A program made the position numbers and the translations under genes. Source: Mytilus edulis (taxonomy: Eukaryota > Mollusca > Bivalvia > Mytilida > Mytilidae). From it: DNA of 64,000 bases. Of this stretch, positions 32,763 to 46,361 are shown piece by piece (position 1 is the first letter of the stretch; the number at the start of each line of letters is the position of its first letter). The notes under the pieces were generated by a model. The model had not been told where the DNA came from and made no database searches. It was given only the letters and a program-made list of their open reading frames with translations. The stretch is taken from contig NC_092350.1 in assembly GCF_963676685.1 (NCBI RefSeq), positions 69,256,502-69,320,501 on the forward strand, given 5' to 3'.

Positions 32763-33207
32763 GGTGGCACGGTAGTATTTGCATTCCAGAATTTAGGTTG
32801 CTCTTTTGTGTACCCTACTTAGGTAAATGTATCTAAACAGTGTGATTGGACAAAAAATACAGTATCAACTGAACATACTTTCCCAAACTGAGGGATGAAT
32901 CAGGTGTAGAAAAATATGAAATAATTTTACATACAGATGAAAATGAATTTTTGAGAATTTTTTTAAATTTTGTATTCACTGCACCATAAACATGATAAAA
33001 GACCTAAAATTACTAGTGGCCTTAGGTTTCTAAAAATAGCAAAAAAAGTAAACGGTCATGATACATATTCAAATTCATTTCTGAATAGTAAAATGAAAGT
33101 ATTTCAGTTAAGTGTGAATGTAGATTTTTTTGCAGTGTTAGAAAGTGGTGAAAATTCTAAAAAGGCTATCATTATACCTATGGGCCAGGAAATACTACCG
33201 TGCCACC
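32763..33207 (+). mobile_element. M element copy 2, with excision footprint
   Basis: 445 bp: the 436-bp element plus nine bases. Where M3 and M4 read CACCATAAAAGACC, M2 reads CACCATAAACATGATAAAAG. That is the duplicated ATAAA with CA and TG, the two outermost bases of each end of the nested transposon in M1. Both sides of M2 are TTAA. Confidence 0.85.
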
Positions 33208-36200
33208 TTAAGGGGGATATATATTTTTACACTAAATCAATGAAGGAACTTTTTTTACCTATGCAATTTGTAAGTTTATCAATAAAAAGTTGATTAAGGG
33301 CAACTATGATAAAACAAGCCTTAAATTCCACCCCTGAGAGTAAAAAATGCTGATTCAGCAAATTTTGCCTGATCTGTAGGTAGTAATGTAAAAATTTTCA
33401 TTGAAAGTAGAACTTCATTATTTTTATGTAACTTGCAATACATTTTTATTTATAAATGCTCGCTTTAACTTTTCGCAGTGTCTGACACATGTGCAACCAC
33501 TGAAATTTGAGACGCGACATTCTACGGTTGCATGTTCATCCTATTATTTTCACCGAAATAAATAAATTGCATAATTTCTTATTTTTTTCAACATAAGTAC
33601 AGCTATACTAGCTTTCTCCAGGTTTATTTAGTAGTTCTGATGTTACATGACACCAGTAGGAGCTTTTGGGGAACCAGTAAGTGGTTAAGGGGTCCTTACT
33701 TATTCATTTAGCTCTCATATTGGTATGAAATAGAGATAGAAATAGGGGTTTCTGTACATTGAATAGACATTATTTTTGACAAAGAATGTATTTATGATGC
33801 TATATCAGCAAGATTAAATGGTTTATTCATTTTCTATGCAAATACCATTAGTTGTTAAGATTTTCTGACAGTGAAAAGCACAATAAATGCAAATTGATTA
33901 TGTAAGGGGACATAATTTAACCTAATGCATACATGAGAAATAGACAAACAGTCAACTTAGAGATGTATTCTAGTACATGTATTGCCAAACAGGTTACGGA
34001 ATAATAGTTAACTGCAATCTAAAGACTCTTGTTGTATTGCCCTCATAATCTGAAAATGTTTAAAGTAATGTAAGGCATGCTGTAAAATGTGGAATGGACT
34101 TTACTATCAGTTTTCATGATTGGGTGATTAAACTGTTTCTTTTACTCAGATTAACCATAAACAGACGAGGCAATCCAATAATTCCTCCTAAATCACCATG
34201 TTTGACTTCTGTGTTGATTTGAAACATCATATATTTGGGTTTTGTTCACTTCTTAAGTAAAAATGGTAAGATGAAAAAAAGTGAAAATCTGCCAGATGGG
34301 GTAGGGATGTAATGTTTCATTTTTTTTTAATAAGAAATGAGTGCAGACTAGTATTCTTTATTGTAATATGTTCCAAAGTAAGAAGTCTAAGCATCATACG
34401 TGTCATGACTGGTTTCAAGTTTGTTATGTCTTGGTTAAGGGGGATATGTATTTTTACACTAAATCAATGAAGGAACTTTTTTTACCTATGCAATTTGTAA
34501 GTTTATCAATAAAAAGTTGATTAAGGGCAACTATGATAAAACAAGCCTTAAATTCCACCCCTGAGAGTAAAAAATGCTGATTCAGCAAATTTTGCCTGAT
34601 CTGTAGGTAGTAATGTAAAAATTTTCATTGAAAGTAGAACTTCATTATTTTTATGTAACTTGCAATACATTTTTATTTATAAATGCTCGCTTTAACTTTT
34701 CGCAGTGTCTGACACATGTGCAACCACTGAAATTTGAGACGCGACATTCTACGGTTGCATGTTCATCCTATTATTTTCACCGAAATAAATAAATTGCATA
34801 ATTTCTTATTTTTTTCAACATAAGTACAGCTATACTAGCTTTCTCCAGGTTTATTTAGTAGTTCTGATGTTACATGACACCAGTAGGAGCTTTTGGGGAA
34901 CCAGTAAGTGGTTAAGGGGTCCTTACTTATTCATTTAGCTCTCATATTGGTATGAAATAGAGATAGAAATAGGGGTTTCTGTACATTGAATAGACATTAT
35001 TTTTGACAAAGAATGTATTTATGATGCTATATCAGCAAGATTAAATGGTTTATTCATTTTCTATGCAAATACCATTAGTTGTTAAGATTTTCTGACAGTG
35101 AAAAGCACAATAAATGCAAATTGATTATGTAAGGGGACATAATTTAACCTAATGCATACATGAGAAATAGACAAACAGTCAACTTAGAGATGTATTCTAG
35201 TACATGTATTGCCAAACAGGTTACGGAATAATAGTTAACTGCAATCTAAAGACTCTTGTTGTATTGCCCTCATAATCTGAAAATGTTTAAAGTAATGTAA
35301 GGCATGCTGTAAAATGTGGAATGGACTTTACTATCAGTTTTCATGATTGGGTGATTAAACTGTTTCTTTTACTCAGATTAACCATAAACAGACGAGGCAA
35401 TCCAATAATTCCTCCTAAATCACCATGTTTGACTTCTGTGTTGATTTGAAACATCATATATTTGGGTTTTGTTCACTTCTTAAGTAAAAATGGTAAGATG
35501 AAAAAAAGTGAAAATCTGCCAGATGGGGTAGGGATGTAATGTTTCATTTTTTTTTAATAAGAAATGAGTGCAGACTAGTATTCTTTATTGTAATATGTTC
35601 CAAAGTAAGAAGTCTAAGCATCATACGTGTCATGACTGGTTTCAAGTTTGTTATGTCTTGGTTAAGGGGGATATATATTTTTACACTAAATCAATGAAGG
35701 AACTTTTTTTACCTATGCAATTTGTAAGTTTATCAATAAAAAGTTGATTAAGGGCAACTATGATAAAACAAGCCTTAAATTCCACCCCTGAGAGTAAAAA
35801 ATGCTGATTCAGCAAATTTTGCCTGATCTGTAGGTAATAATGTAAAAATTTTCATTGAAAGTAGAACTTCATTATTTTTATGTAACTTGCAATACATTTT
35901 TATTTATAAATGCTCGCTTTAACTTTTCGCAGTGTCTGACACATGTGCAACCACTGAAATTTGAGACGCGACATTCTACGGTTGCATGTTCATCCTATTA
36001 TTTTCACCGAAATAAATAAATTGCATAATTTCTTATTTTTTTCAACATAAGTACAGCTATACTAGCTTTCTCCAGGTTTATTTAGTAGTTCTGATTTTAC
36101 ATGACACCAGTAGGAGCTTTTGGGGAACCAGTAAGTGGTTAAGGGGTCCTTACTTATTCATTTAGCTCTCATATTGGTATGAAATAGAGATAGAAATAGG

Positions 36201-39200
36201 GGTGTCTGTACATTGAATAGACATTATTTTTGACAAAGAATGTATTTATGATGCTATATCAGCAAGATTAAATGGTTTATTCATTTTCCATGCAAATACC
36301 ATTAGTTGTTAAGATTTTCTGACAGTGAAAAGCACAATAAATGCAAATTGATTATGTAAGGGGACATAATTTAACCTAATGCATACATGAGAAATAGACA
36401 AACAGTCAACTTAGAGATGTATTCTAGTACATGTATTGCCAAACAGGTTACGGAATAATAGTTAACTGCAATCTAAAGACTCTTGTTGTATTGCCCTCAT
36501 AATCTGAAAATGTTTAAAGTAATGTAAGGCATGCTGTAAAATGTGGAATGGACTTTACTATCAGTTTTCATGATTGGGTGATTAAACTGTTTCTTTTACT
36601 CAGATTAACCATAAACAGACGAGGCAATCCAATAATTCCTCCTAAATCACCATGTTTGACTTCTGTGTTGATTTGAAACATCATATATTTGGGTTTTGTT
36701 CACTTCTTAAGTAAAAATGGTAAGATGAAAAAAAGTGAAAATCTGCCAGATGGGGTAGGGATGTAATGTTTCATTTTTTTTTAATAAGAAATGAGTGCAG
36801 ACTAGTATTCTTTATTGTAATATGTTCCAAAGTAAGAAGTCTAAGCATCATAGGTGTCATGACTGGTTTCAAGTTTGTTATGTCTTGGTTAAGGGGGATA
36901 TATATTTTTACACTAAATCAATGAAGGAACTTTTTTTACCTATGCAATTTGTAAGTTTATCAATAAAAAGTTGATTAAGGGCAACTATGATAAAACAAGC
37001 CTTAAATTCCACCCCTGAGAGTAAAAAATGCTGATTCAGCAAATTTTGCCTGATCTGTAGGTAATAATGTAAAAATTTTCATTGAAAGTAGAACTTCATT
37101 ATTTTTATGTAACTTGCAATACATTTTTATTTATAAATGCTCGCTTTAACTTTTCGCAGTGTCTGACACATGTGCAACCACTGAAATTTGAGACGCGACA
37201 TTCTACGGTTGCATGTTCATCCTATTATTTTCACCGAAATAAATAAATTGCATAATTTCTTATTTTTTTCAACATAAGTACAGCTATACTAGCTTTCTCC
37301 AGGTTTATTTAGTAGTTCTGATTTTACATGACACCAGTAGGAGCTTTTGGGGAACCAGTAAGTGGTTAAGGGGTCCTTACTTATTCATTTAGCTCTCATA
37401 TTGGTATGAAATAGAGATAGAAATAGGGGTGTCTGTACATTGAATAGACATTATTTTTGACAAAGAATGTATTTATGATGCTATATCAGCAAGATTAAAT
37501 GGTTTATTCATTTTCCATGCAAATACCATTAGTTGTTAAGATTTTCTGACAGTGAAAAGCACAATAAATGCAAATTGATTATGTAAGGGGACATAATTTA
37601 ACCTAATGCATACATGAGAAATAGACAAACAGTCAACTTAGAGATGTATTCTAGTACATGTATTGCCAAACAGGTTACGGAATAATAGTTAACTGCAATC
37701 TAAAGACTCTTGTTGTATTGCCCTCATAATCTGAAAATGTTTAAAGTAATGTAAGGCATGCTGTAAAATGTGGAATGGACTTTACTATCAGTTTTCATGA
37801 TTGGGTGATTAAACTGTTTCTTTTACTCAGATTAACCATAAACAGACGAGGCAATCCAATAATTCCTCCTAAATCACCATGTTTGACTTCTGTGTTGATT
37901 TGAAACATCATATATTTGGGTTTTGTTCACTTCTTAAGTAAAAATGGTAAGATGAAAAAAAGTGAAAATCTGCCAGATGGGGTAGGGATGTAATGTTTCA
38001 TTTTTTTTTAATAAGAAATGAGTGCAGACTAGTATTCTTTATTGTAATATGTTCCAAAGTAAGAAGTCTAAGCATCATAGGTGTCATGACTGGTTTCAAG
38101 TTTGTTATGTCTTGGTTAAGGGGGATATATATTTTTACACTAAATCAATGAAGGAACTTTTTTTACCTATGCAATTTGTAAGTTTATCAATAAAAAGTTG
38201 ATTAAGGGCAACTATGATAAAACAAGCCTTAAATTCCACCCCTGAGAGTAAAAAATGCTGATTCAGCAAATTTTGCCTGATCTGTAGGTAATAATGTAAA
38301 AATTTTCATTGAAAGTAGAACTTCATTATTTTTATGTAACTTGCAATACATTTTTATTTATAAATGCTCGCTTTAACTTTTCGCAGTGTCTGACACATGT
38401 GCAACCACTGAAATTTGAGACGCGACATTCTACGGTTGCATGTTCATCCTATTATTTTCACCGAAATAAATAAATTGCATAATTTCTTATTTTTTTCAAC
38501 ATAAGTACAGCTATACTAGCTTTCTCCAGGTTTATTTAGTAGTTCTGATGTTACATGACACCAGTAGGAGCTTTTGGGGAACCAGTAAGTGGTTAAGGGG
38601 TCCTTACTTATTCATTTAGCTCTCATATTGGTATGAAATAGAGATAGAAATAGGGGTTTCTGTACATTGAATAGACATTATTTTTGACAAAGAATGTATT
38701 TATGATGCTATATCAGCAAGATTAAATGGTTTATTCATTTTCTATGCAAATACCATTAGTTGTTAAGATTTTCTGACAGTGAAAAGCACAATAAATGCAA
38801 ATTGATTATGTAAGGGGACATAATTTAACCTAATGCATACATGAGAAATAGACAAACAGTCAACTTAGAGATGTATTCTAGTACATGTATTGCCAAACAG
38901 GTTACGGAATAATAGTTAACTGCAATCTAAAGACTCTTGTTGTATTGCCCTCATAATCTGAAAATGTTTAAAGTAATGTAAGGCATGCTGTAAAATGTGG
39001 AATGGACTTTACTATCAGTTTTCATGATTGGGTGATTAAACTGTTTCTTTTACTCAGATTAACCATAAACAGACGAGGCAATCCAATAATTCCTCCTAAA
39101 TCACCATGTTTGACTTCTGTGTTGATTTGAAACATCATATATTTGGGTTTTGTTCACTTCTTAAGTAAAAATGGTAAGATGAAAAAAAGTGAAAATCTGC

Positions 39201-42200
39201 CAGATGGGGTAGGGATGTAATGTTTCATTTTTTTTTAATAAGAAATGAGTGCAGACTAGTATTCTTTATTGTAATATGTTCCAAAGTAAGAAGTCTAAGC
39301 ATCATAGGTGTCATGACTGGTTTCAAGTTTGTTATGTCTTGGTTAAGGGGGATATATATTTTTACACTAAATCAATGAAGGAACTTTTTTTACCTATGCA
39401 ATTTGTAAGTTTATCAATAAAAAGTTGATTAAGGGCAACTATGATAAAACAAGCCTTAAATTCCACCCCTGAGAGTAAAAAATGCTGATTCAGCAAATTT
39501 TGCCTGATCTGTAGGTAATAATGTAAAAATTTTCATTGAAAGTAGAACTTCATTATTTTTATGTAACTTGCAATACATTTTTATTTATAAATGCTCGCTT
39601 TAACTTTTCGCAGTGTCTGACACATGTGCAACCACTGAAATTTGAGACGCGACATTCTACGGTTGCATGTTCATCCTATTATTTTCACCGAAATAAATAA
39701 ATTGCATAATTTCTTATTTTTTTCAACATAAGTACAGCTATACTAGCTTTCTCCAGGTTTATTTAGTAGTTCTGATGTTACATGACACCAGTAGGAGCTT
39801 TTGGGGAACCAGTAAGTGGTTAAGGGGTCCTTACTTATTCATTTAGCTCTCATATTGGTATGAAATAGAGATAGAAATAGGGGTGTCTGTACATTGAATA
39901 GACATTATTTTTGACAAAGAATGTATTTATGATGCTATATCAGCAAGATTAAATGGTTTATTCATTTTCCATGCAAATACCATTAGTTGTTAAGATTTTC
40001 TGACAGTGAAAAGCACAATAAATGCAAATTGATTATGTAAGGGGACATAATTTAACCTAATGCATACATGAGAAATAGACAAACAGTCAACTTAGAGATG
40101 TATTCTAGTACATGTATTGCCAAACAGGTTACGGAATAATAGTTAACTGCAATCTAAAGACTCTTGTTGTATTGCCCTCATAATCTGAAAATGTTTAAAG
40201 TAATGTAAGGCATGCTGTAAAATGTGGAATGGACTTTACTATCAGTTTTCATGATTGGGTGATTAAACTGTTTCTTTTACTCAGATTAACCATAAACAGA
40301 CGAGGCAATCCAATAATTCCTCCTAAATCACCATGTTTGACTTCTGTGTTGATTTGAAACATCATATATTTGGGTTTTGTTCACTTCTTAAGTAAAAATG
40401 GTAAGATGAAAAAAAGTGAAAATCTGCCAGATGGGGTAGGGATGTAATGTTTCATTTTTTTTTAATAAGAAATGAGTGCAGACTAGTATTCTTTATTGTA
40501 ATATGTTCCAAAGTAAGAAGTCTAAGCATCATAGGTGTCATGACTGGTTTCAAGTTTGTTATGTCTTGGTTAAGGGGGATATATATTTTTACACTAAATC
40601 AATGAAGGAACTTTTTTTACCTATGCAATTTGTAAGTTTATCAATAAAAAGTTGATTAAGGGCAACTATGATAAAACAAGCCTTAAATTCCACCCCTGAG
40701 AGTAAAAAATGCTGATTCAGCAAATTTTGCCTGATCTGTAGGTAATAATGTAAAAATTTTCATTGAAAGTAGAACTTCATTATTTTTATGTAACTTGCAA
40801 TACATTTTTATTTATAAATGCTCGCTTTAACTTTTCGCAGTGTCTGACACATGTGCAACCACTGAAATTTGAGACGCGACATTCTACGGTTGCATGTTCA
40901 TCCTATTATTTTCACCGAAATAAATAAATTGCATAATTTCTTATTTTTTTCAACATAAGTACAGCTATACTAGCTTTCTCCAGGTTTATTTAGTAGTTCT
41001 GATGTTACATGACACCAGTAGGAGCTTTTGGGGAACCAGTAAGTGGTTAAGGGGTCCTTACTTATTCATTTAGCTCTCATATTGGTATGAAATAGAGATA
41101 GAAATAGGGGTTTCTGTACATTGAATAGACATTATTTTTGACAAAGAATGTATTTATGATGCTATATCAGCAAGATTAAATGGTTTATTCATTTTCTATG
41201 CAAATACCATTAGTTGTTAAGATTTTCTGACAGTGAAAAGCACAATAAATGCAAATTGATTATGTAAGGGGACATAATTTAACCTAATGCATACATGAGA
41301 AATAGACAAACAGTCAACTTAGAGATGTATTCTAGTACATGTATTGCCAAACAGGTTACGGAATAATAGTTAACTGCAATCTAAAGACTCTTGTTGTATT
41401 GCCCTCATAATCTGAAAATGTTTAAAGTAATGTAAGGCATGCTGTAAAATGTGGAATGGACTTTACTATCAGTTTTCATGATTGGGTGATTAAACTGTTT
41501 CTTTTACTCAGATTAACCATAAACAGACGAGGCAATCCAATAATTCCTCCTAAATCACCATGTTTGACTTCTGTGTTGATTTGAAACATCATATATTTGG
41601 GTTTTGTTCACTTCTTAAGTAAAAATGGTAAGATGAAAAAAAGTGAAAATCTGCCAGATGGGGTAGGGATGTAATGTTTCATTTTTTTTTAATAAGAAAT
41701 GAGTGCAGACTAGTATTCTTTATTGTAATATGTTCCAAAGTAAGAAGTCTAAGCATCATAGGTGTCATGACTGGTTTCAAGTTTGTTATGTCTTGGTTAA
41801 GGGGGATATATATTTTTACACTAAATCAATGAAGGAACTTTTTTTACCTATGCAATTTGTAAGTTTATCAATAAAAAGTTGATTAAGGGCAACTATGATA
41901 AAACAAGCCTTAAATTCCACCCCTGAGAGTAAAAAATGCTGATTCAGCAAATTTTGCCTGATCTGTAGGTAATAATGTAAAAATTTTCATTGAAAGTAGA
42001 ACTTCATTATTTTTATGTAACTTGCAATACATTTTTATTTATAAATGCTCGCTTTAACTTTTCACAGTGTCTGACACATGTGCAACCACTGAAATTTGAG
42101 ACGCGACATTCTACGGTTGCATGTTCATCCTATTATTTTCACCGAAATAAATAAATTGCATAATTTCTTATTTTTTTCAACATAAGTACAGCTATACTAG

Positions 42201-44254
42201 CTTTCTCCAGGTTTATTTAGTAGTTCTGATTTTACATGACACCAGTAGGAGCTTTTGGGGAACCAGTAAGTGGTTAAGGGGTCCTTACTTATTCATTTAG
42301 CTCTCATATTGGTATGAAATAGAGATAGAAATAGGGGTTTCTGTACATTGAATAGACATTATTTTTGACAAAGAATGTATTTATGATGCTATATCAGCAA
42401 GATTAAATGGTTTATTCATTTTCTATGCAAATACCATTAGTTGTTAAGATTTTCTGACAGTGAAAAGCACAATAAATGCAAATTGATTATGTAAGGGGAC
42501 ATAATTTAACCTAATGCATACATGAGAAATAGACAAACAGTCAACTTAGAGATGTATTCTAGTACATGTATTGCCAAACAGGTTACGGAATAATAGTTAA
42601 CTGCAATCTAAAGACTCTTGTTGTATTGCCCTCATAATCTGAAAATGTTTAAAGTAATGTAAGGCATGCTGTAAAATGTGGAATGGACTTTACTATCAGT
42701 TTTCATGATTGGGTGATTAAACTGTTTCTTTTACTCAGATTAACCATAAACAGACGAGGCAATCCAATAATTCCTCCTAAATCACCATGTTTGACTTCTG
42801 TGTTGATTTGAAACATCATATATTTGGGTTTTGTTCACTTCTTAAGTAAAAATGGTAAGATGAAAAAAAGTGAAAATCTGCCAGATGGGGTAGGGATGTA
42901 ATGTTTCATTTTTTTTTAATAAGAAATGAGTGCAGACTAGTATTCTTTATTGTAATATGTTCCAAAGTAAGAAGTCTAAGCATCATAGGTGTCATGACTG
43001 GTTTCAAGTTTGTTATGTCTTGGTTAAGGGGGATATATATTTTTACACTAAATCAATGAAGGAACTTTTTTTACCTATGCAATTTGTAAGTTTATCAATA
43101 AAAAGTTGATTAAGGGCAACTATGATAAAACAAGCCTTAAATTCCACCCCTGAGAGTAAAAAATGCTGATTCAGCAAATTTTGCCTGATCTGTAGGTAAT
43201 AATGTAAAAATTTTCATTGAAAGTAGAACTTCATTATTTTTATGTAACTTGCAATACATTTTTATTTATAAATGCTCGCTTTAACTTTTCGCAGTGTCTG
43301 ACACATGTGCAACCACTGAAATTTGAGACGCGACATTCTACGGTTGCATGTTCATCCTATTATTTTCACCGAAATAAATAAATTGCATAATTTCTTATTT
43401 TTTTCAACATAAGTACAGCTATACTAGCTTTCTCCAGGTTTATTTAGTAGTTCTGATTTTACATGACACCAGTAGGAGCTTTTGGGGAACCAGTAAGTGG
43501 TTAAGGGGTCCTTACTTATTCATTTAGCTCTCATATTGGTATGAAATAGAGATAGAAATAGGGGTGTCTGTACATTGAATAGACATTATTTTTGACAAAG
43601 AATGTATTTATGATGCTATATCAGCAAGATTAAATGGTTTATTCATTTTCCATGCAAATACCATTAGTTGTTAAGATTTTATGACAGTGAAAAGCACAAT
43701 AAATGCAAATTGATTATGTAAGGGGACATAATTTAACCTAATGCATACATGAGAAATAGACAAACAGTCAACTTAGAGATGTATTCTAGTACATGTATTG
43801 CCAAACAGGTTACGGAATAATAGTTAACTGCAATCTAAAGACTCTTGTTGTATTGCCCTCATAATCTGAAAATGTTTAAAGTAATGTAAGGCATGCTGTA
43901 AAATGTGGAATGGACTTTACTATCAGTTTTCATGATTGGGTGATTAAACTGTTTCTTTTACTCAGATTAACCATAAACAGACGAGGCAATCCAATAATTC
44001 CTCCTAAATCACCATGTTTGACTTCTGTGTTGATTTGAAACATCATATATTTGGGTTTTGTTCACTTCTTAAGTAAAAATGGTAAGATGAAAAAAAGTGA
44101 AAATCTGCCAGATGGGGTAGGGATGTAATGTTTCATTTTTTTTTAATAAGAAATGAGTGCAGACTAGTATTCTTTATTGTAATATGTTCCAAAGTAAGAA
44201 GTCTAAGCATCATAGGTGTCATGACTGGTTTCAAGTTTGTTATGTCTTGGTTAA

Positions 44255-44690
44255 GGTGGCACGGTAGTATTTGCATTCCAGAATTTAGGTTGCTCTTTTG
44301 TGTACCCTACTTAGGTAAATGTATCTAAACAGTGTGATTGGACAAAAAATACAGTATCAACTGAACATACTTTCCCAAACTGAGGGATGAATCAGGTGTA
44401 GAAAAATATGAAATAATTTTACATACAGATGAAAATGAATTTTTGAGAATTTTTTTAAATTTTGTATTCACTGCACCATAAAAGACCTAAAATTACTAGT
44501 GGCCTTAGGTTTCTAAAAATAGCAAAAAAAGTAAACGGTCATGATACATATTCAAATTCATTTCTGAATAGTAAAATGAAAGTATTTCAGTTAAGTGTGA
44601 ATGTAGATTTTTTTGCAGTGTTAGAAAGTGGTGAAAATTCTAAAAAGGCTATCATTATCCCTATGGGCCAGGAAATACTACCGTGCCACC
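44255..44690 (+). mobile_element. M element copy 3
   Basis: Full-length 436-bp copy without the nested insertion, flanked by TTAA on both sides. It shares ATTATCCCTATGGG with M4, against ATTATACCTATGGG in M1 and M2. Confidence 0.85.
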
Positions 44691-45921
44691 TTAAGGGGGA
44701 TATATATTTTTACACTAAATCAATGAAGGAACTTTTTTTACCTATGCAATTTGTAAGTTTATCAATAAAAAGTTGATTAAGGGCAACTATGATAAAACAA
44801 GCCTTAAATTCCACCCCTGAGAGTAAAAAATGCTGATTCAGCAAATTTTGCCTGATCTGTAGGTAATAATGTAAAAATTTTCATTGAAAGTAGAACTTCA
44901 TTATTTTTATGTAACTTGCAATACATTTTTATTTATAAATGCTCGCTTTAACTTTTCGCAGTGTCTGACACATGTGCAACCACTGAAATTTGAGACGCGA
45001 CATTCTACGGTTGCATGTTCATCCTATTATTTTCACCGAAATAAATAAATTGCATAATTTCTTATTTTTTTCAACATAAGTACAGCTATACTAGCTTTCT
45101 CCAGGTTTATTTAGTAGTTCTGATTTTACATGACACCAGTAGGAGCTTTTGGGGAACCAGTAAGTGGTTAAGGGGTCCTTACTTATTCATTTAGCTCTCA
45201 TATTGGTATGAAATAGAGATAGAAATAGGGGTGTCTGTACATTGAATAGACATTATTTTTGACAAAGAATGTATTTATGATGCTATATCAGCAAGATTAA
45301 ATGGTTTATTCATTTTCCATGCAAATACCATTAGTTGTTAAGATTTTCTGACAGTGAAAAGCACAATAAATGCAAATTGATTATGTAAGGGGACATAATT
45401 TAACCTAATGCATACATGAGAAATAGACAAACAGTCAACTTAGAGATGTATTCTAGTACATGTATTGCCAAACAGGTTACGGAATAATAGTTAACTGCAA
45501 TCTAAAGACTCTTGTTGTATTGCCCTCATAATCTGAAAATGTTTAAAGTAATGTAAGGCATGCTGTAAAATGTGGAATGGACTTTACTATCAGTTTTCAT
45601 GATTGGGTGATTAAACTGTTTCTTTTACTCAGATTAACCATAAACAGACGAGGCAATCCAATAATTCCTCCTAAATCACCATGTTTGACTTCTGTGTTGA
45701 TTTGAAACATCATATATTTGGGTTTTGTTCACTTCTTAAGTAAAAATGGTAAGATGAAAAAAAGTGAAAATCTGCCAGATGGGGTAGGGATGTAATGTTT
45801 CATTTTTTTTTAATAAGAAATGAGTGCAGACTAGTATTCTTTATTGTAATATGTTCCAAAGTAAGAAGTCTAAGCATCATAGGTGTCATGACTGGTTTCA
45901 AGTTTGTTATGTCTTGGTTAA

Positions 45922-46357
45922 GGTGGCACGGTAGTATTTGCATTCCAGAATTTAGGTTGCTCTTTTGTGTACCCTACTTAGGTAAATGTATCTAAACAGT
46001 GTGATTGGACAAAAAATACAGTATCAACTGAACATACTTTCCCAAACTGAGGGATGAATCAGGTGTAGAAAAATATGAAATAATTTTACATACAGATGAA
46101 AATGAATTTTTGAGAATTTTTTTAAATTTTGTATTCACTGCACCATAAAAGACCTAAAATTACTAGTGGCCTTAGGTTTCTAAAAATAGCAAAAAAAGTA
46201 AACGGTCATGATACATATTCAAATTCATTTCTGAATAGTAAAATGAAAGTATTTCAGTTAAGTGTGAATGTAGATTTTTTTGCAGTGTTAGAAAGTGGTG
46301 AAAATTCTAAAAAGGCTATCATTATCCCTATGGGCCAGGAAATACTACCGTGCCACC
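45922..46357 (+). mobile_element. M element copy 4, right end of array
   Basis: Full-length 436-bp copy without nested insertion. Left flank TTAA, right flank TTTT. The open frame running through all M copies here ends differently (46,422) because S does not follow. Confidence 0.85.
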
Positions 46358-46361
46358 TTTT

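Larger units (their letters stand above)
31532..45917 (+). repeat. eleven 1,227-bp S units
   Basis: Unit starts, counted from TTAA: 31,532; 33,208; 34,435; 35,662; 36,889; 38,116; 39,343; 40,570; 41,797; 43,024; 44,691. Every unit is exactly 1,227 bp with only a few substitutions, so identity is well above 99 percent. S1-S3 carry TAGGTAGTAAT, the others TAGGTAATAAT. GGGGTGTCTG is always coupled with TTCCATGC, and GGGGTTTCTG with TTCTATGC, marking two haplotypes that alternate along the array. No ORF above about 70 codons lies wholly within S; its content is unidentified. Confidence 0.9.
30396..46357 (+). mobile_element. composite tandem array M1-S1-M2-S2..S10-M3-S11-M4
   Basis: The array is bounded exactly by the outer ends of two M elements: GGTGGCACGG at 30,396 and CCGTGCCACC ending at 46,357. 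Both outer flanks are TTTT (30,392-30,395 and 46,358-46,361). Every inner M/S boundary is TTAA, and S/S junctions without M read GGTTAAGGGG, which is the empty M target. The pattern fits a unit that entered the locus as a whole, making or using a 4-bp TTTT target. It equally fits a circle carrying S and M recombining into a resident M. No functional gene is seen inside. Confidence 0.8.

Noticed and set aside
32636..32836. 66-codon frame crossing from S into M, seen three times
   Set aside because: Identical because the copies are nearly identical; it spans an element boundary and is absent where M is absent.
30396..46357. CRISPR-like or prokaryotic array
   Set aside because: Eukaryotic context, 1,227-bp units without spacers; a satellite with transposon boundaries.
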